This document shows, piece after piece, positions 18,261 to 29,255 of a stretch of DNA of 64,000 nt. Position numbers and translations under genes: made by a program. How positions within the stretch are numbered: position 1 is the stretch's first letter; each line of letters starts with the position of its first letter. The notes under the pieces are model-generated. The model did no database searches and was not told the origin of the DNA. It saw only the letters and a program-made list of their open reading frames with translations. The DNA lies in contig NZ_JABWQX020000010.1 in the NCBI RefSeq assembly GCF_014268655.2, forward strand, positions 4,611 through 68,610, given 5' to 3'. The DNA comes from Pseudomonas marvdashtae (GTDB lineage: Bacteria > Pseudomonadota > Gammaproteobacteria > Pseudomonadales > Pseudomonadaceae).

Positions 18261-18392
18261 TGTGGCGAGGGGATTTATCCCCGCTGGGCTGCGCAGCAGC
18301 CCCAAAGCAGCCTACTCGATTCCACCTGACGCACCGCATGCTCAGGTTTGGGGCCGCTTCGCAGCCCAGCGGGGATGAATCCCCTCGCCACA
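18261..18392. repeat. Paired REP elements (BIME-like)
   Basis: Two REP units in inverted orientation: TGTGGCGAGGGGATTTATCC at the left and the complementary GATGAATCCCCTCGCCACA at the right, with GCTGGGCTGCG / CGCAGCCCAGC inside. The whole can fold into one long cruciform between the convergent aldo/keto reductase and tauD genes. Confidence 0.9.
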
Positions 18393-18417
18393 AAGGTGAC
18401 TCCGGCTCTATTGCTAC

Positions 18418-19260
18418 TCACCTGAAAAACGGTACATCCCCCAACACTGTCGCCCGGTGCATCACGCGCCGGGCGGGACGGTAGTCGTCGACGGCAAAAT
18501 GCTGGGTGACGCGGTTGTCCCAGAACGCCACGTCATTGACCTGCCAGCGCCAGCGCAGGGTGAACTCCGGGCGGGTGGCATGGGCAAAGAGCAGTTTCAG
18601 GATCGCCTCGCTTTCGGTTTCCGACAGTTCGTTGATACGCGTGGTGAAGCCTTCGTTGACGAACAGCGAGCGACGGCCGCTCACCGGGTGCGTGCGAATC
18701 ACCGGGTGGGACAGCGGTGGGTTCTTGCGGCGTGCTTGTTCCCAGCGCGCAAGATCTTCGGCGCTATTGCCGAAGCGCTCCAAGGGAAAGGAGCGGGTGA
18801 AGTCGTGCGTCGCCGTCAGCCCTTCCAGCAAGATTTTCAGCGGCGCCGACAAGGCTTCGTATGCCGCGATGCCTCTGGCCCACAATGTGTCGCCACCAAA
18901 CGCCGGTAGCAGCTTGGCGCTGAGCACCGCGCCCAAGGCGGGTGTCGGGAGAAAGGTCACGTCGGTGTGCCACACAGCGTTGTCGCGGACGTCGGTGACG
19001 GCGGTGTCGAGCACCAGAACTTCGGGTTGCTCCGGCACGTTGGGGTAGATCGGATGGATGTGCAGGTCGCCAAAATACGCGGCGAAACGTGCCTGCTGTG
19101 GCGGTTCGATCGGCTGGTCGCGGAAAAACAGCACCTGATGATCGAGCAACGCCCGCTCGAGGATGTCGCGATCTTCCAGGCTCAGCGGCTGACTGATATC
19201 GATCCCCTCGATCTGCGCGCCGAGGGCGGAGCTCAAAGGCGTAATGGTCGGGCGATTCAT
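18418..19260 (-). CDS. tauD: Taurine dioxygenase
   Basis: A 280-residue Fe(II)/2-oxoglutarate dioxygenase that releases sulfite from taurine. The iron ligands are in [10 protein letters not shown] (His, Asp) near residue 101 and in [11 protein letters not shown] (His) near 257, with the 2-oxoglutarate Arg in [13 protein letters not shown]-terminal [20 protein letters not shown] is typical of TauD. It is the last gene of tauABCD, 49 bases after tauC, and length matches the family. Confidence 0.93.
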   Translation of the reverse strand: MNRPTITPLSSALGAQIEGIDISQPLSLEDRDILERALLDHQVLFFRDQPIEPPQQARFAAYFGDLHIHPIYPNVPEQPEVLVLDTAVTDVRDNAVWHTDVTFLPTPALGAVLSAKLLPAFGGDTLWARGIAAYEALSAPLKILLEGLTATHDFTRSFPLERFGNSAEDLARWEQARRKNPPLSHPVIRTHPVSGRRSLFVNEGFTTRINELSETESEAILKLLFAHATRPEFTLRWRWQVNDVAFWDNRVTQHFAVDDYRPARRVMHRATVLGDVPFFR

Positions 19261-19309
19261 CTCAATGTTCTCGGTCTGGGCGCCGAATCGTCGGCGTGGT
19301 CATTGGGGA

Positions 19310-20149
19310 TCAATGGGTCTGGCCGTGCCAGGGCACCAGTTTGCGTTGCAGGGCGCGCAGGCTCATTTCCATGGCGAAGGCGATCAGTGCGATCACCAGG
19401 ATCCCCAGCACCACCACGTCGGTGACCAGGAACTGCGCCGCTGACTGCACCATGAACCCCAGGCCACTGGTGGCGGCGATCAGTTCGGCGGCCACCAGCG
19501 TCGACCAACCCACGCCCAGGCCGATGCGAACACCGGTGAGGATGTCCGGCAGGGCACTGGGCACGATCACATGGCGAATCAACTGCGCGCGCGTGGCGCC
19601 CAGCGATTGCGCGGCTCGCAGTTTGGCCGGGTCGACGGTGCGCACCCCAGTGGCGGTGGCGATGGCGATCGGGGCGAAGATCGCCAGGTAGATCAGCAGG
19701 ACTTTCGACAGCTCACCGATGCCGCACCAGATCACGATCAGTGGCAGATAAGCCAGCGGCGGAATCGGCCGGTAGAACTCGATCAACGGATCGAGCACGC
19801 CGCGGGCGATTCGGTTCGCGCCGATAGCAATGCCCACCGGCACGGCGGTCAGCACCGCGAACAACAGACCCAGGCCAATCCGCCCGAGGCTTGCGCCCAA
19901 ATGTTGCCAGAGCGTGGAGTCCATGTAGCCGCTGGTAACCAGCAGCCAACCTTTTTGCAGCACGGCGGAGGGCGGCGGCAGGAATAGCGGTTCGATCAGG
20001 CCGCTGGCGGTGACTGCCCACCAAAGCGCCAACAATACGATCAGGGTCAGGCCGCTGATCCAGCGCGTACTCAGCTGCCATTGAGCGCGTAGAGGAGGGC
20101 GCGCGGGCTCGGGGTCGTGGGCCACGGCTGGAATTTCGTAACTGCTCAT
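19310..20149 (-). CDS. tauC: Taurine ABC transporter permease
   Basis: A 279-residue inner-membrane permease with a hydrophilic N-terminus and six hydrophobic segments; the EAA loop reads [20 protein letters not shown] and [20 protein letters not shown] is the conserved sulfonate/nitrate permease stretch. It overlaps tauB by four bases. Confidence 0.92.
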   Translation of the reverse strand: MSSYEIPAVAHDPEPARPPLRAQWQLSTRWISGLTLIVLLALWWAVTASGLIEPLFLPPPSAVLQKGWLLVTSGYMDSTLWQHLGASLGRIGLGLLFAVLTAVPVGIAIGANRIARGVLDPLIEFYRPIPPLAYLPLIVIWCGIGELSKVLLIYLAIFAPIAIATATGVRTVDPAKLRAAQSLGATRAQLIRHVIVPSALPDILTGVRIGLGVGWSTLVAAELIAATSGLGFMVQSAAQFLVTDVVVLGILVIALIAFAMEMSLRALQRKLVPWHGQTH

Positions 20150-20940
20150 GCGCGCTCCTGCTGCCGAGTGGCGCTGCGTTGGGAAAATACCTTGGCAAGC
20201 ACGTGCTCGCGAGTCTCGATGAAGCGTGGGTCGGACTTGATCGACCGCGCTGATTCCCCGGCCCCGTAACGGCGGCCGAAATCCAGGCTCAGGCGCTCGA
20301 CGATCTGCCCAGGATCGGGCGCCAGCAGGATCAGATCGGTGGCAAGGAACACGGCTTCTTCGATGTCATGGGTAATCAGGAACACGGGCTTGGCGGTGCG
20401 TTGCCAGACTTGTAACAGCAGTTCCTGCATCTGTTCGCGAGTGAACGCATCCAAGGCGCCGAAAGGCTCGTCCATCAACAACACGCGCGGATCGGCAGCC
20501 AACGCGCGGGCCAGGCCGACGCGTTGCTTCTGGCCGCCCGAAAGCTGCCAGACGCGACGTTTCTCGAAACCGGCGAGGTCGACCAAGGCGAGCATTTCCC
20601 GGGCGCGGGCCTCGCGCTTATCCCTCGCGACGCCTGCCAGTTCCAGGCCGAACCCGACGTTCGCCAGCACGTCCTGCCAAGGCAACAGCGCATCGTCCTG
20701 GAACACCACGCCGCGTTCGGCGCTCGGACCCGACACTGGCACGCCGTCCAGGGTGATCTGCCCAGCGCTGGGCTCGACGAACCCGGCAATCAGGTTCAAC
20801 AGCGACGTCTTGCCACTGCCGGAGGGGCCGAGGGCAACCAGCAGTTGCTCCGGGCCCAGGGTCAGTGAAATATCCGCCAGCACCGGTTTTGTTGCGCCGG
20901 GGTACTGTGCGCTGATGCGCTCCAGCTGTAGCAAGGCCAT
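20146..20940 (-). CDS. tauB: Taurine ABC transporter ATP-binding protein
   Basis: A 264-residue ATPase with Walker [17 protein letters not shown], signature [19 protein letters not shown], Walker [16 protein letters not shown] and H-loop [15 protein letters not shown], all typical of nitrate/sulfonate/taurine importers. It sits 26 bases after tauA and overlaps tauC by four bases. Confidence 0.92.
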   Translation of the reverse strand: MALLQLERISAQYPGATKPVLADISLTLGPEQLLVALGPSGSGKTSLLNLIAGFVEPSAGQITLDGVPVSGPSAERGVVFQDDALLPWQDVLANVGFGLELAGVARDKREARAREMLALVDLAGFEKRRVWQLSGGQKQRVGLARALAADPRVLLMDEPFGALDAFTREQMQELLLQVWQRTAKPVFLITHDIEEAVFLATDLILLAPDPGQIVERLSLDFGRRYGAGESARSIKSDPRFIETREHVLAKVFSQRSATRQQERA

Positions 20941-20966
20941 CTTGGCGTCTCCCTTTTTCGTCTTGA

Positions 20967-21944
20967 TCAGCGCGTGATGTATTGGGCGCTGACGTATGGC
21001 GCGTAATCCGGCAGCACGGCTTCGACCTTGCCTTGCTCCTTGAGGAACGCGGCGGTGTTGGTGATGGCCTGGGTGGTCGGTGCGCCGAGGCTCACCACTT
21101 GATCGGCGGCCAGCGGGAAGACGTTGCCTTGTAGCAAAAGGGGGATGTCGCTGGACTTGGCCCCGGAGAGTTTCACCAGCTTGTCGATGTTGGACGCATC
21201 GGCCAGCCAGGCTTGTGGATCCTTGCGGTACTGGGCGTAGGCGTCCAGGGTGACTTTGGCGAAGGCCGTGACAATTTCGGGGTGCTTCTGGGCGAAATCC
21301 TTGCGCACGATCCAGGCATCGAACGTCGGTGCGCCAAACTGGGCCAGCTCAGCTGAAGTGATCAGCACCTTGCCGTTTTCCTTGGCCACGCCCAAAGCGG
21401 GGTCCCAGACGTACGTGGCATCGATGTCGCCGCGCTTCCAGGCGGCGATGATGGCCGGTGGCGCGAGGTTGAGCACGGTGACTTTCGACGGGTCGATATT
21501 CCAGTGTTTCAGCGCGGCCAGCAGGCTGTAATGACCGGTGGAGACAAATGGCACGGCGATTTTCTTGCCGATCAGGTCTTGTGGAGTCTTGATGCCGGAG
21601 CCGTCACGCACCACCAAGGCTTCGGCGGCGCCGATCTGCGTGGCGATGAGGAAAGTTTCTACCGGAACCTTGCGCGTGATGGCAGCGGTCAGCGGGCTGG
21701 AACCGAGGTAGCCGATCTGCACATCGCCCGAAGCGATGGCGGCAATGATATCGGCGCCATTGTCGAACTTGCGCCAGTCGATGTTGGCCTTGGTGGCTTT
21801 CTCATACGAGCCATCGGCCTGGGCGACTTTTGCCGGGTCGACGGTGGTCTGGTAGGCGACGGTCAGATCCGTCGCCTGGGCAAAAAGGCTCGCCGCGGCC
21901 AGGGAAGCGGCCGCGAGAAAGCGAAGGGGGAAAGTCAGAGACAT
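20967..21944 (-). CDS. tauA: Taurine-binding periplasmic protein
   Basis: A 325-residue SsuA/TauA-type binding protein. The start MSLTFPLRF at 21944 follows a GAGGAG site and gives a signal peptide ending ASLFAQATD. The mature chain begins [20 protein letters not shown], the hallmark start of TauA, with [13 protein letters not shown] and the [10 protein letters not shown] segment. First gene of tauABCD, probably induced when sulfate is scarce. Confidence 0.93.
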   Translation of the reverse strand: MSLTFPLRFLAAASLAAASLFAQATDLTVAYQTTVDPAKVAQADGSYEKATKANIDWRKFDNGADIIAAIASGDVQIGYLGSSPLTAAITRKVPVETFLIATQIGAAEALVVRDGSGIKTPQDLIGKKIAVPFVSTGHYSLLAALKHWNIDPSKVTVLNLAPPAIIAAWKRGDIDATYVWDPALGVAKENGKVLITSAELAQFGAPTFDAWIVRKDFAQKHPEIVTAFAKVTLDAYAQYRKDPQAWLADASNIDKLVKLSGAKSSDIPLLLQGNVFPLAADQVVSLGAPTTQAITNTAAFLKEQGKVEAVLPDYAPYVSAQYITR

Positions 21945-22020
21945 GGCAAAGCTCCTCAACAGGCCGCCGGATGTTCGGCGTTGGAGGAGACTAAATGATC
22001 TAAGAATCAGTAAATAAATA

Positions 22021-22040
22021 ACTTTTTCGAATTAGCTTAT
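22021..22040 (-). promoter_or_regulatory. AT-rich motif upstream of tauA, shared with the sfnB-type operon
   Basis: The plus-strand reading ACTTTTTCGAATTAGCTTAT is about 77 bases ahead of the tauA start and resembles the motif at 7658-7675 over 18 bases. Candidate binding site of a common sulfur-starvation activator; unproven. Confidence 0.3.
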
Positions 22041-22076
22041 TTGCGAACACATCTATCCAAGATGGCTAATAACCCC

Positions 22077-22165
22077 GTGGCGAGGGAGCTTGCTCCCGCT
22101 CGGCTGCGTAGCGGCCGCAAGATGGGCCTGCTGCGCAGACCAGCGGGAGCAAGCTCCCTCGCCAC
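22077..22165. repeat. Paired REP elements
   Basis: Inverted pair: GTGGCGAGGGAGCTTGCTCC with its complement GGGAGCAAGCTCCCTCGCCAC, separated by about 50 bases. It lies between the tauA promoter and the end of gshA. Confidence 0.9.
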
Positions 22166-22190
22166 AGAAGCGTCCTCATCAAGAGGAAAG

Positions 22191-23789
22191 TCAGTTACTG
22201 ATCGCCAGGATGCTCGCCTGATACGAACCCACGAACACGTCAAAGTCTCCCACCTCGTTCTGCTCCAGCTCGGTTTGCTGGACCAAGGACTGGCGGGCGG
22301 TTTCTTCGAACGCGGCTTGCTCTTCGGTCGACAGCGGCTGGGCGCGGAAGAACTCGGCGTGGGCCTTGCTCTGGCGCAGGGAGAACTGGGCGAAGCTTTC
22401 GCGGTGCTCGGCCATGGCGGCCAAGACCTTGGCAGACGGCGTCAGCGACGGGTCGCGGACTTTTGCCTGTTGCGCGTCGAGAGCCTGGCGATGGGCATCA
22501 CCGCCTTGGCTCTGGTCAAGCAGGGCGGCCAGCGGAGCAATCTTTTCCAGCAATTCCATGGCCCAGGCTTGCATGTCCACCGATTGGCCCTGGCGTTGCA
22601 GGTGCAGGCCTGGCTTGCGGCCTTCCTTGACCACGGTCAGGAAGTTGCTCGTAGCGTTGCTGCATTCGTTGTTTTCCAACTGCGGGCTGTCGTTGAGGCC
22701 GCAATACAACAGGAACGCATCGAGGAACCGCGACTCGGTGAGGTCGATGCCCATCGGCAGGAACGGGTTGATGTCCAGGCAACGCACTTCGACGTACTGG
22801 ATCCCACGGGCCATCAGCGCCTGGATCGGGCGCTCGCCGGTATACGTCACGCGCTTGGGGCGGATGTTGGAGTAGTACTCGTTTTCGATCTGCAGGATGT
22901 TGGTGTTGAGCTGCACCCATTCGCCGTTCTGGTGAGTGCCGACTTCCACATACGGCGCGTAAGGGGTTGCCACCGCTTTGCGCAGGCTGTCGGTGTAGCT
23001 TGTCAGATCGTTGTAGCAGGGGGTCAAGCCGGCCTGGGCGTTGCTCTGGTAACCCAGGTCGCTCATGCGCAGGCTGGTGGCGTACGGCAGGTACAAGGTG
23101 TCCGGATCCAGCTGTTCCAACTGATGCGGGCGGCCACGCAGGAAGCCGGCGTCCAAGGCCGGCGAGGCGCCGAACAGGTACATCAGCAGCCAGCTGTAGC
23201 GCCGGAAATTGCGGATCAACGCGATGTAGGCCGACGACTGGAAATCGCGGTCGCTGACGTCACTGGCTTCGTCCTGCCGGAGCAGCGGCCAGAGCTTTTC
23301 CGGCAGGGAAAAATTGTAATGAATGCCGGCGATGCATTGCATGGTCTTGCCGTAGCGCAGGGCCAAACCCTTGCGGTAGACATATTTGAGCCGGCCGATA
23401 TTCGAGGTGCCGTAATAGGCAATCGGGATGTCTTCTTCGGCCGGCAGCGGACACGGCATCGAAGGGCTCCACAGGTACTCGTCGCCGAGTTTGCTGTAGG
23501 CAAACCGGTGGATCTTGTCGAGGCTGCGCAGGGTGTCGGCCGGGTTGGCCAGCGCCGGCGTGATGAACTCCAGCAGCGACTCGGAATAGTCGGTGGTGAT
23601 CTGTTCGTTGGTCAGCGCCGAACCCAGGGCCTGGGGATGCGGCGTCTGCGCCAGTTGCCCGTTTTCCGTGACGCGCAGGCATTCACGCTCGATGCCATGC
23701 AGGCATTGTTCGAGCAGGGAGAGGTTGGCGCGCTCGCCGAGCAGGGCCAGGCGGCGGTTTAAAAGGTCGCTCAAGTTGAATTCCTTCAC
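22191..23789 (-). CDS. gshA: Glutamate-cysteine ligase
   Basis: A 532-residue proteobacterial type 1 gamma-glutamylcysteine synthetase, first step of glutathione synthesis. It begins [20 protein letters not shown] and carries GIERECLRV, the [13 protein letters not shown] metal/glutamate site and [19 protein letters not shown]. Length matches the family. It is transcribed alone, with REPs after its stop; a nearby cysteine-supplying context (tau, cystine uptake) is consistent but not proof of co-regulation. Confidence 0.95.
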   Translation of the reverse strand: MKEFNLSDLLNRRLALLGERANLSLLEQCLHGIERECLRVTENGQLAQTPHPQALGSALTNEQITTDYSESLLEFITPALANPADTLRSLDKIHRFAYSKLGDEYLWSPSMPCPLPAEEDIPIAYYGTSNIGRLKYVYRKGLALRYGKTMQCIAGIHYNFSLPEKLWPLLRQDEASDVSDRDFQSSAYIALIRNFRRYSWLLMYLFGASPALDAGFLRGRPHQLEQLDPDTLYLPYATSLRMSDLGYQSNAQAGLTPCYNDLTSYTDSLRKAVATPYAPYVEVGTHQNGEWVQLNTNILQIENEYYSNIRPKRVTYTGERPIQALMARGIQYVEVRCLDINPFLPMGIDLTESRFLDAFLLYCGLNDSPQLENNECSNATSNFLTVVKEGRKPGLHLQRQGQSVDMQAWAMELLEKIAPLAALLDQSQGGDAHRQALDAQQAKVRDPSLTPSAKVLAAMAEHRESFAQFSLRQSKAHAEFFRAQPLSTEEQAAFEETARQSLVQQTELEQNEVGDFDVFVGSYQASILAISN

Positions 23790-23953
23790 GCGTCAGTCGC
23801 CCCAATATGGGGGTGGGCAAGACGGTCTACAAGGGTGAAGTTAAAACTGGCGTAGTCGCCTGGTTTGTATGCCAAAGGCTAGTCATCGCAACCCACAGGG
23901 GCTTCGCCGCTGCATTCATGGCGTCGAAATTAACCCAAATCGATGACACTGAG

Positions 23954-24337
23954 CTATAGGACAGCGAACGTGCCTTGCGCTTTTGCGACCAGCTTGTCGC
24001 CTTGCATCACCTCGGCCTCGACCACCAGCGTGCGCCGCCCCGGGTGGATGACCCGGGCAGTGCACAGAACCTCGCCGTCGGACACGGCGCGAATGTAGTT
24101 GATCTTGCATTCAATGGTCGCGCTCTGCTGGTCAAAGCCATGGACGCTGGAGCAGGCCAGTCCCATGGCGATGTCCACCAGGCTGAACAGCGCGCCACCG
24201 TGCAGCTTGCCGCCACGGTTGCGCAACGGCGGCTCAAGGCTCAGGGCGACTTGCGCCACCCCGTCCCCAAGGCTTTGCAGGCGGCAGCCGAGCAGCTTGA
24301 AAAAGGCGCTTTCCACTAACCCGGCCGGCGCGTCCAT
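23954..24337 (-). CDS. PaaI-family hotdog thioesterase
   Basis: A 127-residue hotdog protein with the conserved LHGGALFSLVDIAMGLACSS segment (catalytic Asp in LVDIAMG) and a TIECKINYIRAVSDGEV strand. Such enzymes hydrolyse acyl-CoA esters; the substrate is not known. The start codon overlaps the tex stop by one base (TGATG), so the gene is translationally coupled to tex. Confidence 0.87.
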   Translation of the reverse strand: MDAPAGLVESAFFKLLGCRLQSLGDGVAQVALSLEPPLRNRGGKLHGGALFSLVDIAMGLACSSVHGFDQQSATIECKINYIRAVSDGEVLCTARVIHPGRRTLVVEAEVMQGDKLVAKAQGTFAVL

Positions 24338-26661
24338 CAGCGTTTCTTCAACTGCTTGGCGTTGGCGAACAGCGAGGCCATGGCGTTGTTGGCAGGAGCC
24401 GCCGTAGCGGTTTCCTTGCGCGGCGCGGTGTTCTGCGATTGACGTGGCGTCGAGCCAGGACGCGCACCGCGGGCACCGTCGACTTTCTCGCCCGGCGTGT
24501 CGCTCATGCGCATCGACAGGCCGACGCGTTTGCGCGGAATATCGACTTCCATGACCTTCACTTTCACCACATCACCGGCCTTCACCGCTTCGCGCGGGTC
24601 CTTGATGAACTTCTCGGACAACGCCGAGATATGCACCAGACCGTCCTGATGCACGCCGATGTCGACGAATGCGCCGAAGTTGGTGACGTTGGTCACCACG
24701 CCCTCGAGAATCATGCCCGGTTGCAGGTCCTTGAGGTCTTCGACGCCGTCCTGGAACTCGGCGGTCTTGAATTCAGGACGCGGGTCGCGCCCCGGTTTTT
24801 CCAGTTCCTGCAGGATGTCAGTGACGGTCGGCAGGCCGAAGGTTTCGTCGGTGAATTTCTTCGGGTCCAGGCGCTTGAGGAACGCGGCGTCACCGACCAG
24901 CGAGCGAATGTCACGATCGGTCTGGGCAGCGATGCGTTGCACCAGCGGGTAGGCTTCCGGGTGGACCGCAGAGGAATCGAGCGGGTTATCGCCGTTCATG
25001 ACACGCAGGAAGCCTGCGGCCTGTTCGAAGGTTTTCTCACCCAGGCGCGGCACTTTTTTCAGCGCGGCGCGGGTCTTGAATGCGCCGTGTTCGTCGCGGT
25101 GGGTGACGATGTTCTGCGCCAGCGTGGCGTTCAGGCCCGAAATGCGCGCCAACAACGCCACCGAAGCAGTGTTCACGTCCACGCCCACGGCGTTCACGCA
25201 ATCCTCCACCACCGCGTCCAGGCCGCGCGCCAGTTTCAGTTGGGAAACGTCGTGCTGGTACTGGCCGACCCCGATGGATTTCGGGTCGATCTTCACCAGT
25301 TCCGCCAGCGGATCCTGCAAGCGACGGGCGATGGACACCGCGCCACGGATCGACACGTCCAGGTCGGGGAATTCCTTGGACGCCAGTTCCGACGCCGAAT
25401 AAACCGAAGCGCCGGCCTCGGAAACCATGACCTTGGTCATTTTCATGGCCGGGTATTTCTTGATCAGCTCGGCGGCCAGCTTGTCGGTCTCGCGGCTGGC
25501 GGTGCCGTTGCCGATGGCGATCAGGTCGACCGAATGCTTGGCGCACAAGGCGGCAAGGATGGCGATGGTCTGGTCCCACTTGTTGTGGGGCACGTGCGGG
25601 TAGACCGTGGCGTGGTCCAGCAGTTTGCCGGTGGAGTCCACCACCGCCACTTTGCAACCGGTGCGCAGACCCGGGTCCAGGCCCAGCGTGGCCCGCGGGC
25701 CGGCCGGTGCGGCCAGCAACAGGTCGTGGAGGTTGTGGGCGAACACGTTGATCGCCTCGGTCTCGGCGTTATCACGCAATTCGCCGAGCAAGTCGGTTTC
25801 CAAGTGGGTGTAGAGCTTGACCTTCCAGGTCCAGCGCACCACTTCGGCCAGCCATTTGTCGGCTGCGCGGTTCTGGTTCTGGATGCCGAACTGCTGGCCG
25901 ATCATGCCTTCGCACGGGTGCATGGTTCCGGGCAATTCTTCACCGACCTTCAGCGCGGAACTGAGGATGCCTTCGTTGCGACCGCGGAAAATCGCCAGGG
26001 CGCGGTGGGATGGCATGCTTTTGAGCGGCTCGTCGTGTTCGAAGTAGTCGCGGAACTTCGCGCCTTCCTCTTCCTTGCCCGCGATCACTCGGGCACTGAG
26101 GATGGCTTCCTGCTTGAGGAAGTTGCGCAGTTTTTCCAACAGATTGGCGTCTTCGGCGAAACGCTCCATGAGGATGTACTTGGCGCCTTCCAACGCGGCC
26201 TTCACGTCCGCCACGCCTTTTTCGGCATCGACGAAGCGCGCGGCTTCGGTTTCCGGGGCCAGGGTCGGGTCGCTGAACAGGCCGTCGGCCAGCTCGCCGA
26301 GGCCGGCTTCCAGAGCGATCTGGCCCTTGGTGCGGCGCTTCTGCTTGTAGGGCAGGTACAAGTCTTCGAGACGGGTCTTGGTGTCGGCCAGCTTGATGTC
26401 GCGTTCAAGTTGCGGGGTCAGCTTGCCTTGCTCCTGGATGCTGGCCAGGATGCTGATGCGCCGTTCGTCGAGTTCTCGCAGGTAGCGCAGGCGCTCTTCA
26501 AGATGACGCAGTTGGATGTCATCGAGGCTGCCTGTCACTTCTTTCCGGTAACGGGCGATGAAAGGTACCGTGGAGCCTTCATCCAGTAGCGCGACGGCCG
26601 CTTCGACCTGTTGTGGGCGTACGCCGAGTTCCTCGGCGATGCGGCTGTTGATGCTGTCCAT
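24337..26661 (-). CDS. tex: Tex-family RNA-binding transcription accessory protein
   Basis: A 774-residue nucleic-acid-binding protein. In order: Tex N-terminal HTH region, a YqgF RNase H-like domain ([20 protein letters not shown], near residue 330), helix-hairpin-helix repeats ([18 protein letters not shown]), and an S1 domain at about 645-720 ([20 protein letters not shown]). A low-complexity Arg/Ala/Thr tail follows. The start at 26661 is favoured over 26676. It is divergent from ompR, as in other pseudomonads. Confidence 0.94.
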   Translation of the reverse strand: MDSINSRIAEELGVRPQQVEAAVALLDEGSTVPFIARYRKEVTGSLDDIQLRHLEERLRYLRELDERRISILASIQEQGKLTPQLERDIKLADTKTRLEDLYLPYKQKRRTKGQIALEAGLGELADGLFSDPTLAPETEAARFVDAEKGVADVKAALEGAKYILMERFAEDANLLEKLRNFLKQEAILSARVIAGKEEEGAKFRDYFEHDEPLKSMPSHRALAIFRGRNEGILSSALKVGEELPGTMHPCEGMIGQQFGIQNQNRAADKWLAEVVRWTWKVKLYTHLETDLLGELRDNAETEAINVFAHNLHDLLLAAPAGPRATLGLDPGLRTGCKVAVVDSTGKLLDHATVYPHVPHNKWDQTIAILAALCAKHSVDLIAIGNGTASRETDKLAAELIKKYPAMKMTKVMVSEAGASVYSASELASKEFPDLDVSIRGAVSIARRLQDPLAELVKIDPKSIGVGQYQHDVSQLKLARGLDAVVEDCVNAVGVDVNTASVALLARISGLNATLAQNIVTHRDEHGAFKTRAALKKVPRLGEKTFEQAAGFLRVMNGDNPLDSSAVHPEAYPLVQRIAAQTDRDIRSLVGDAAFLKRLDPKKFTDETFGLPTVTDILQELEKPGRDPRPEFKTAEFQDGVEDLKDLQPGMILEGVVTNVTNFGAFVDIGVHQDGLVHISALSEKFIKDPREAVKAGDVVKVKVMEVDIPRKRVGLSMRMSDTPGEKVDGARGARPGSTPRQSQNTAPRKETATAAPANNAMASLFANAKQLKKR

Positions 26662-27017
26662 AAAACCACCTGACAAATTGTGAAATCAGGCTCGCCACCA
26701 CAGAAGCCGGGCTCGACGAGACTGGTTGAGCGGCCCGGGGTGCGCCGCTGCCTGGGTCAAGAGGCTGCCAATTGACCCGTTAAATTCAAAAAGTGCTGCC
26801 TGGCCAGAGGGGAAACCGCCGCATCGGTGTAACGATCCGGCACATCCTGGCGCCAAAGGCCGCGCATTATAACCAGCGTTCCGCTGTTCGGGGGCGTCGT
26901 GAAACGTGCGCTTGATAGGACGATCGCTGGAGATAGAGGAAAAATCTGCTAACAATGCACACGGTGCGTATAACGGCAGCTAAGCCATAATGCGCGCCAA
27001 GATCAAAGGAGCTTCCT
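26662..27017. other. Divergent intergenic region tex/ompR
   Basis: About 356 bases holding the promoters of tex (minus) and ompR (plus). I see no hairpin, RNA gene or credible ORF. The ribosome binding site of ompR is AAAGGAG about seven bases ahead of its ATG. Confidence 0.6.
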
Positions 27018-27758
27018 ATGAGCAGCACTGCACAAACTGCTGAAGGCGAAAAAATTCTGATTGTTGATGACGATCCAGGGCTGAGCAGCCTGTTGGAACG
27101 CTTTTTCGTCAGCAAGGGCTACCGCGCCCGTACCGTACCAAACACCGAGCAAATGGATCGGCTGCTGGCCCGTGAGGTTTTCAACCTCGTGGTCCTTGAC
27201 CTGATGCTGCCCGGCGAAGACGGCTTGACAGCCTGCCGTCGCCTGCGCGGTGCCAACAACCAGATCCCGATCATCATGCTCACCGCCAAGGGCGACGAAC
27301 TGAGCCGTATCAAAGGGCTGGAGTTGGGCGCCGACGATTACCTGGCCAAGCCTTTCAACCCGGATGAACTGATGGCTCGGGTCAAGGCGGTCTTGCGTCG
27401 CCAGTCGGCCCCGGTGCCAGGCGCGCCGGGCAGCGAAGACGAAAGCGTGACCTTCGGCGACTACGAGCTGTCGTTGGCCACTCGCGAGCTCAAGCGTGGC
27501 AACGAGATCCACATGCTCACCACCGGCGAATTCGCGGTACTCAAGGCCCTGGTGATGAATGCGCGCCAGCCGCTGACCCGTGACAAGTTGATGAACCTGG
27601 CCCGCGGTCGGGAGTGGGATGCGCTGGAGCGCTCCATCGACGTGCAGATTTCCCGCCTGCGTCGGATGATCGAGCCCGACCCGTCCAAGCCGCGTTATAT
27701 CCAGACCGTCTGGGGCGTAGGCTACGTGTTCGTGCCGGATGGCGCCGCCAGCAAGTGA
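27018..27758 (+). CDS. ompR: OmpR/AmgR-type response regulator
   Basis: A 246-residue regulator: receiver domain with the phospho-acceptor Asp61 in VVLDLMLPGEDG, the LTAKGDELSRIKGLELGADD segment with the conserved Lys in YLAKPFNPDEL, then a winged-helix DNA-binding domain (about 140-240) ending GYVFVPDGAASK. In P. aeruginosa the orthologous pair is called AmgRS and controls membrane stress and aminoglycoside tolerance; that role is transferred by homology. envZ follows after an unusually long 107-base gap that contains a REP-like repeat. Confidence 0.94.
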   Translation: MSSTAQTAEGEKILIVDDDPGLSSLLERFFVSKGYRARTVPNTEQMDRLLAREVFNLVVLDLMLPGEDGLTACRRLRGANNQIPIIMLTAKGDELSRIKGLELGADDYLAKPFNPDELMARVKAVLRRQSAPVPGAPGSEDESVTFGDYELSLATRELKRGNEIHMLTTGEFAVLKALVMNARQPLTRDKLMNLARGREWDALERSIDVQISRLRRMIEPDPSKPRYIQTVWGVGYVFVPDGAASK

Positions 27759-27767
27759 TCGGCGATT

Positions 27768-27847
27768 TGTAGGAGCGGGTGGCCTGGCTGGATATTTTCC
27801 AGGCGACTCGCGATCCGTCATTGTGCGAGCATCGCTCGCTCCTGCAA
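27768..27847. repeat. REP-like inverted repeat between ompR and envZ
   Basis: TGTAGGAGCG at the left pairs with CGCTCCTGCA at the right; the inside carries GAGCATCGCTCGCTCC typical of the TGTAGGAGCGAGC class of pseudomonad REPs. It occupies most of the gap between two genes of one operon. Confidence 0.75.
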
Positions 27848-27865
27848 GTATGTAGCGGTTATTTC

Positions 27866-29179
27866 ATGAAAACCCCTGTGTGGTTCCCCCAGAGTTTCTT
27901 CTCTCGCACCCTCTGGCTGGTGCTGATCGTCGTGCTTTTTTCCAAGGCGCTGACGTTGGTTTATCTATTGATGAACGAGGACGTGCTGGTGGATCGCCAA
28001 TACAGTCACGGCGTTGCCTTGACCTTGCGCGCCTACTGGGCAGCCGACGAAACCAATCGAGCGAAGATCGCAGAAGCGGCAACGTTGATCCGGGTCGTCG
28101 GTGCCGGCGTGCCAGAAGGGGAGCAGCACTGGCCGTACAGCGAGATCTATCAACGCCAGATGCAGGACGAACTGGGCGCCGATACCGAAGTGCGACTGCG
28201 CATGCACTCGCCGCCGGCCTTGTGGGTGCGTGCCCCGAGCCTGGGGGACGGTTGGCTGAAGGTGCCGCTGTACCCTCATCCATTGCGCGGCCAGAAAATC
28301 TGGAACGTGCTTGGTTGGTTCCTCGCAATCGGCCTGTTATCAACCGCTTCGGCGTGGATCTTCGTCAGCCAGCTCAACCAGCCGTTGAAGCGCCTGGTCT
28401 ACGCCGCTCGCCAACTGGGCCAGGGTCGAAGCGTGCGGTTGCCGGTCAGCGATACGCCCAGCGAGATGACCGAAGTCTACCGCGCCTTCAACCAGATGGC
28501 GGAGGATGTCGAACAGGCCGGGCGCGAGCGCGAGCTGATGCTCGCCGGTGTTTCCCATGACTTGCGCACGCCCTTGACCCGGTTACGGCTGTCACTGGAG
28601 CTGATGGGTGAGCATACCGACCTGACCGATGAAATGGTTCGCGATATCGAAGACATGGATGCGATTCTCGACCAGTTCCTGGCGTTTATTCGCGACGGTC
28701 GCGATGAGTCGGTGGAAGAAGTGGACCTCAGCGAATTGGTGCGGGAGGTGGCCGCGCCCTATAACCAGAACGAGGAAAAAGTCCACTTGCGCCTGGAACC
28801 GATCCAGCCGTTCCCGCTACGCCGCGTGTCGATGAAGCGTTTGCTGAACAACCTGATTGGCAACGCCCTGAATCACGCCGGCACCGGAGTGGAAGTCGCT
28901 GCCTATGTTTCTGGCGACACCAGCGCGCCTTACGTGGTGCTGAGCGTCATGGATCGAGGCGCCGGTATTGATCCGTCCGAACTGGAAGCCATTTTCAACC
29001 CGTTCACCCGCGGCGACCGCGCCCGGGGAGGGAAGGGCACCGGCCTGGGCCTGGCTATCGTCAAGCGCATTGCTTCGATGCATGGCGGCAACGTGGAGTT
29101 GCGCAACCGCGTCGGCGGCGGGCTGGAGGCTCGGGTGCGCTTGCCGTTGGGGTTGATGTTGCCCAGGGATGCGGTATAG
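27866..29179 (+). CDS. envZ: EnvZ/AmgS-type sensor histidine kinase
   Basis: A 437-residue inner-membrane kinase. Transmembrane segments at about 15-36 and 145-167 flank a periplasmic domain; HAMP follows, then the dimerisation domain with His231 in LAGVSHDLRTPLTRLRLSLE, an N-box (LLNNLIGNALNHAG) and G-boxes (DRGAGIDP, GKGTGLGLAIVKR). The start MKTPVWFPQ at 27866 is chosen; an open frame back to 27779 runs through a REP-like repeat. It phosphorylates and dephosphorylates OmpR. Confidence 0.93.
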   Translation: MKTPVWFPQSFFSRTLWLVLIVVLFSKALTLVYLLMNEDVLVDRQYSHGVALTLRAYWAADETNRAKIAEAATLIRVVGAGVPEGEQHWPYSEIYQRQMQDELGADTEVRLRMHSPPALWVRAPSLGDGWLKVPLYPHPLRGQKIWNVLGWFLAIGLLSTASAWIFVSQLNQPLKRLVYAARQLGQGRSVRLPVSDTPSEMTEVYRAFNQMAEDVEQAGRERELMLAGVSHDLRTPLTRLRLSLELMGEHTDLTDEMVRDIEDMDAILDQFLAFIRDGRDESVEEVDLSELVREVAAPYNQNEEKVHLRLEPIQPFPLRRVSMKRLLNNLIGNALNHAGTGVEVAAYVSGDTSAPYVVLSVMDRGAGIDPSELEAIFNPFTRGDRARGGKGTGLGLAIVKRIASMHGGNVELRNRVGGGLEARVRLPLGLMLPRDAV

Positions 29180-29181
29180 AG

Positions 29182-29252
29182 GCAGCTACGAGTTATAAGC
29201 TGCAAGCTGCAAGTTAAAGCGGTTCAGCTTGTAGCTTGCGGCTCATAGCTGC
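29182..29252. repeat. Imperfect inverted repeat (AAGCTGCAAGCTGCAAG type)
   Basis: Left part GCAGCTACGAGTTATAAGCT with repeated GCAAGCT units pairs with the right part CAGCTTGTAGCTTGCGGCTC continuing to ATAGCTGC. It lies between the convergent envZ and rimK genes and may act as a bidirectional terminator or is a dispersed repeat. Confidence 0.7.
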
Positions 29253-29255
29253 TTC

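Noticed and set aside
22041..23762. 573-codon open frame opposite gshA
   Set aside because: Starts inside REP elements and runs antisense to gshA; no recognisable protein.
24439..26589. 716-codon open frame opposite tex
   Set aside because: It is a GC-rich antisense shadow with improbable composition; tex on the other strand has complete domains.
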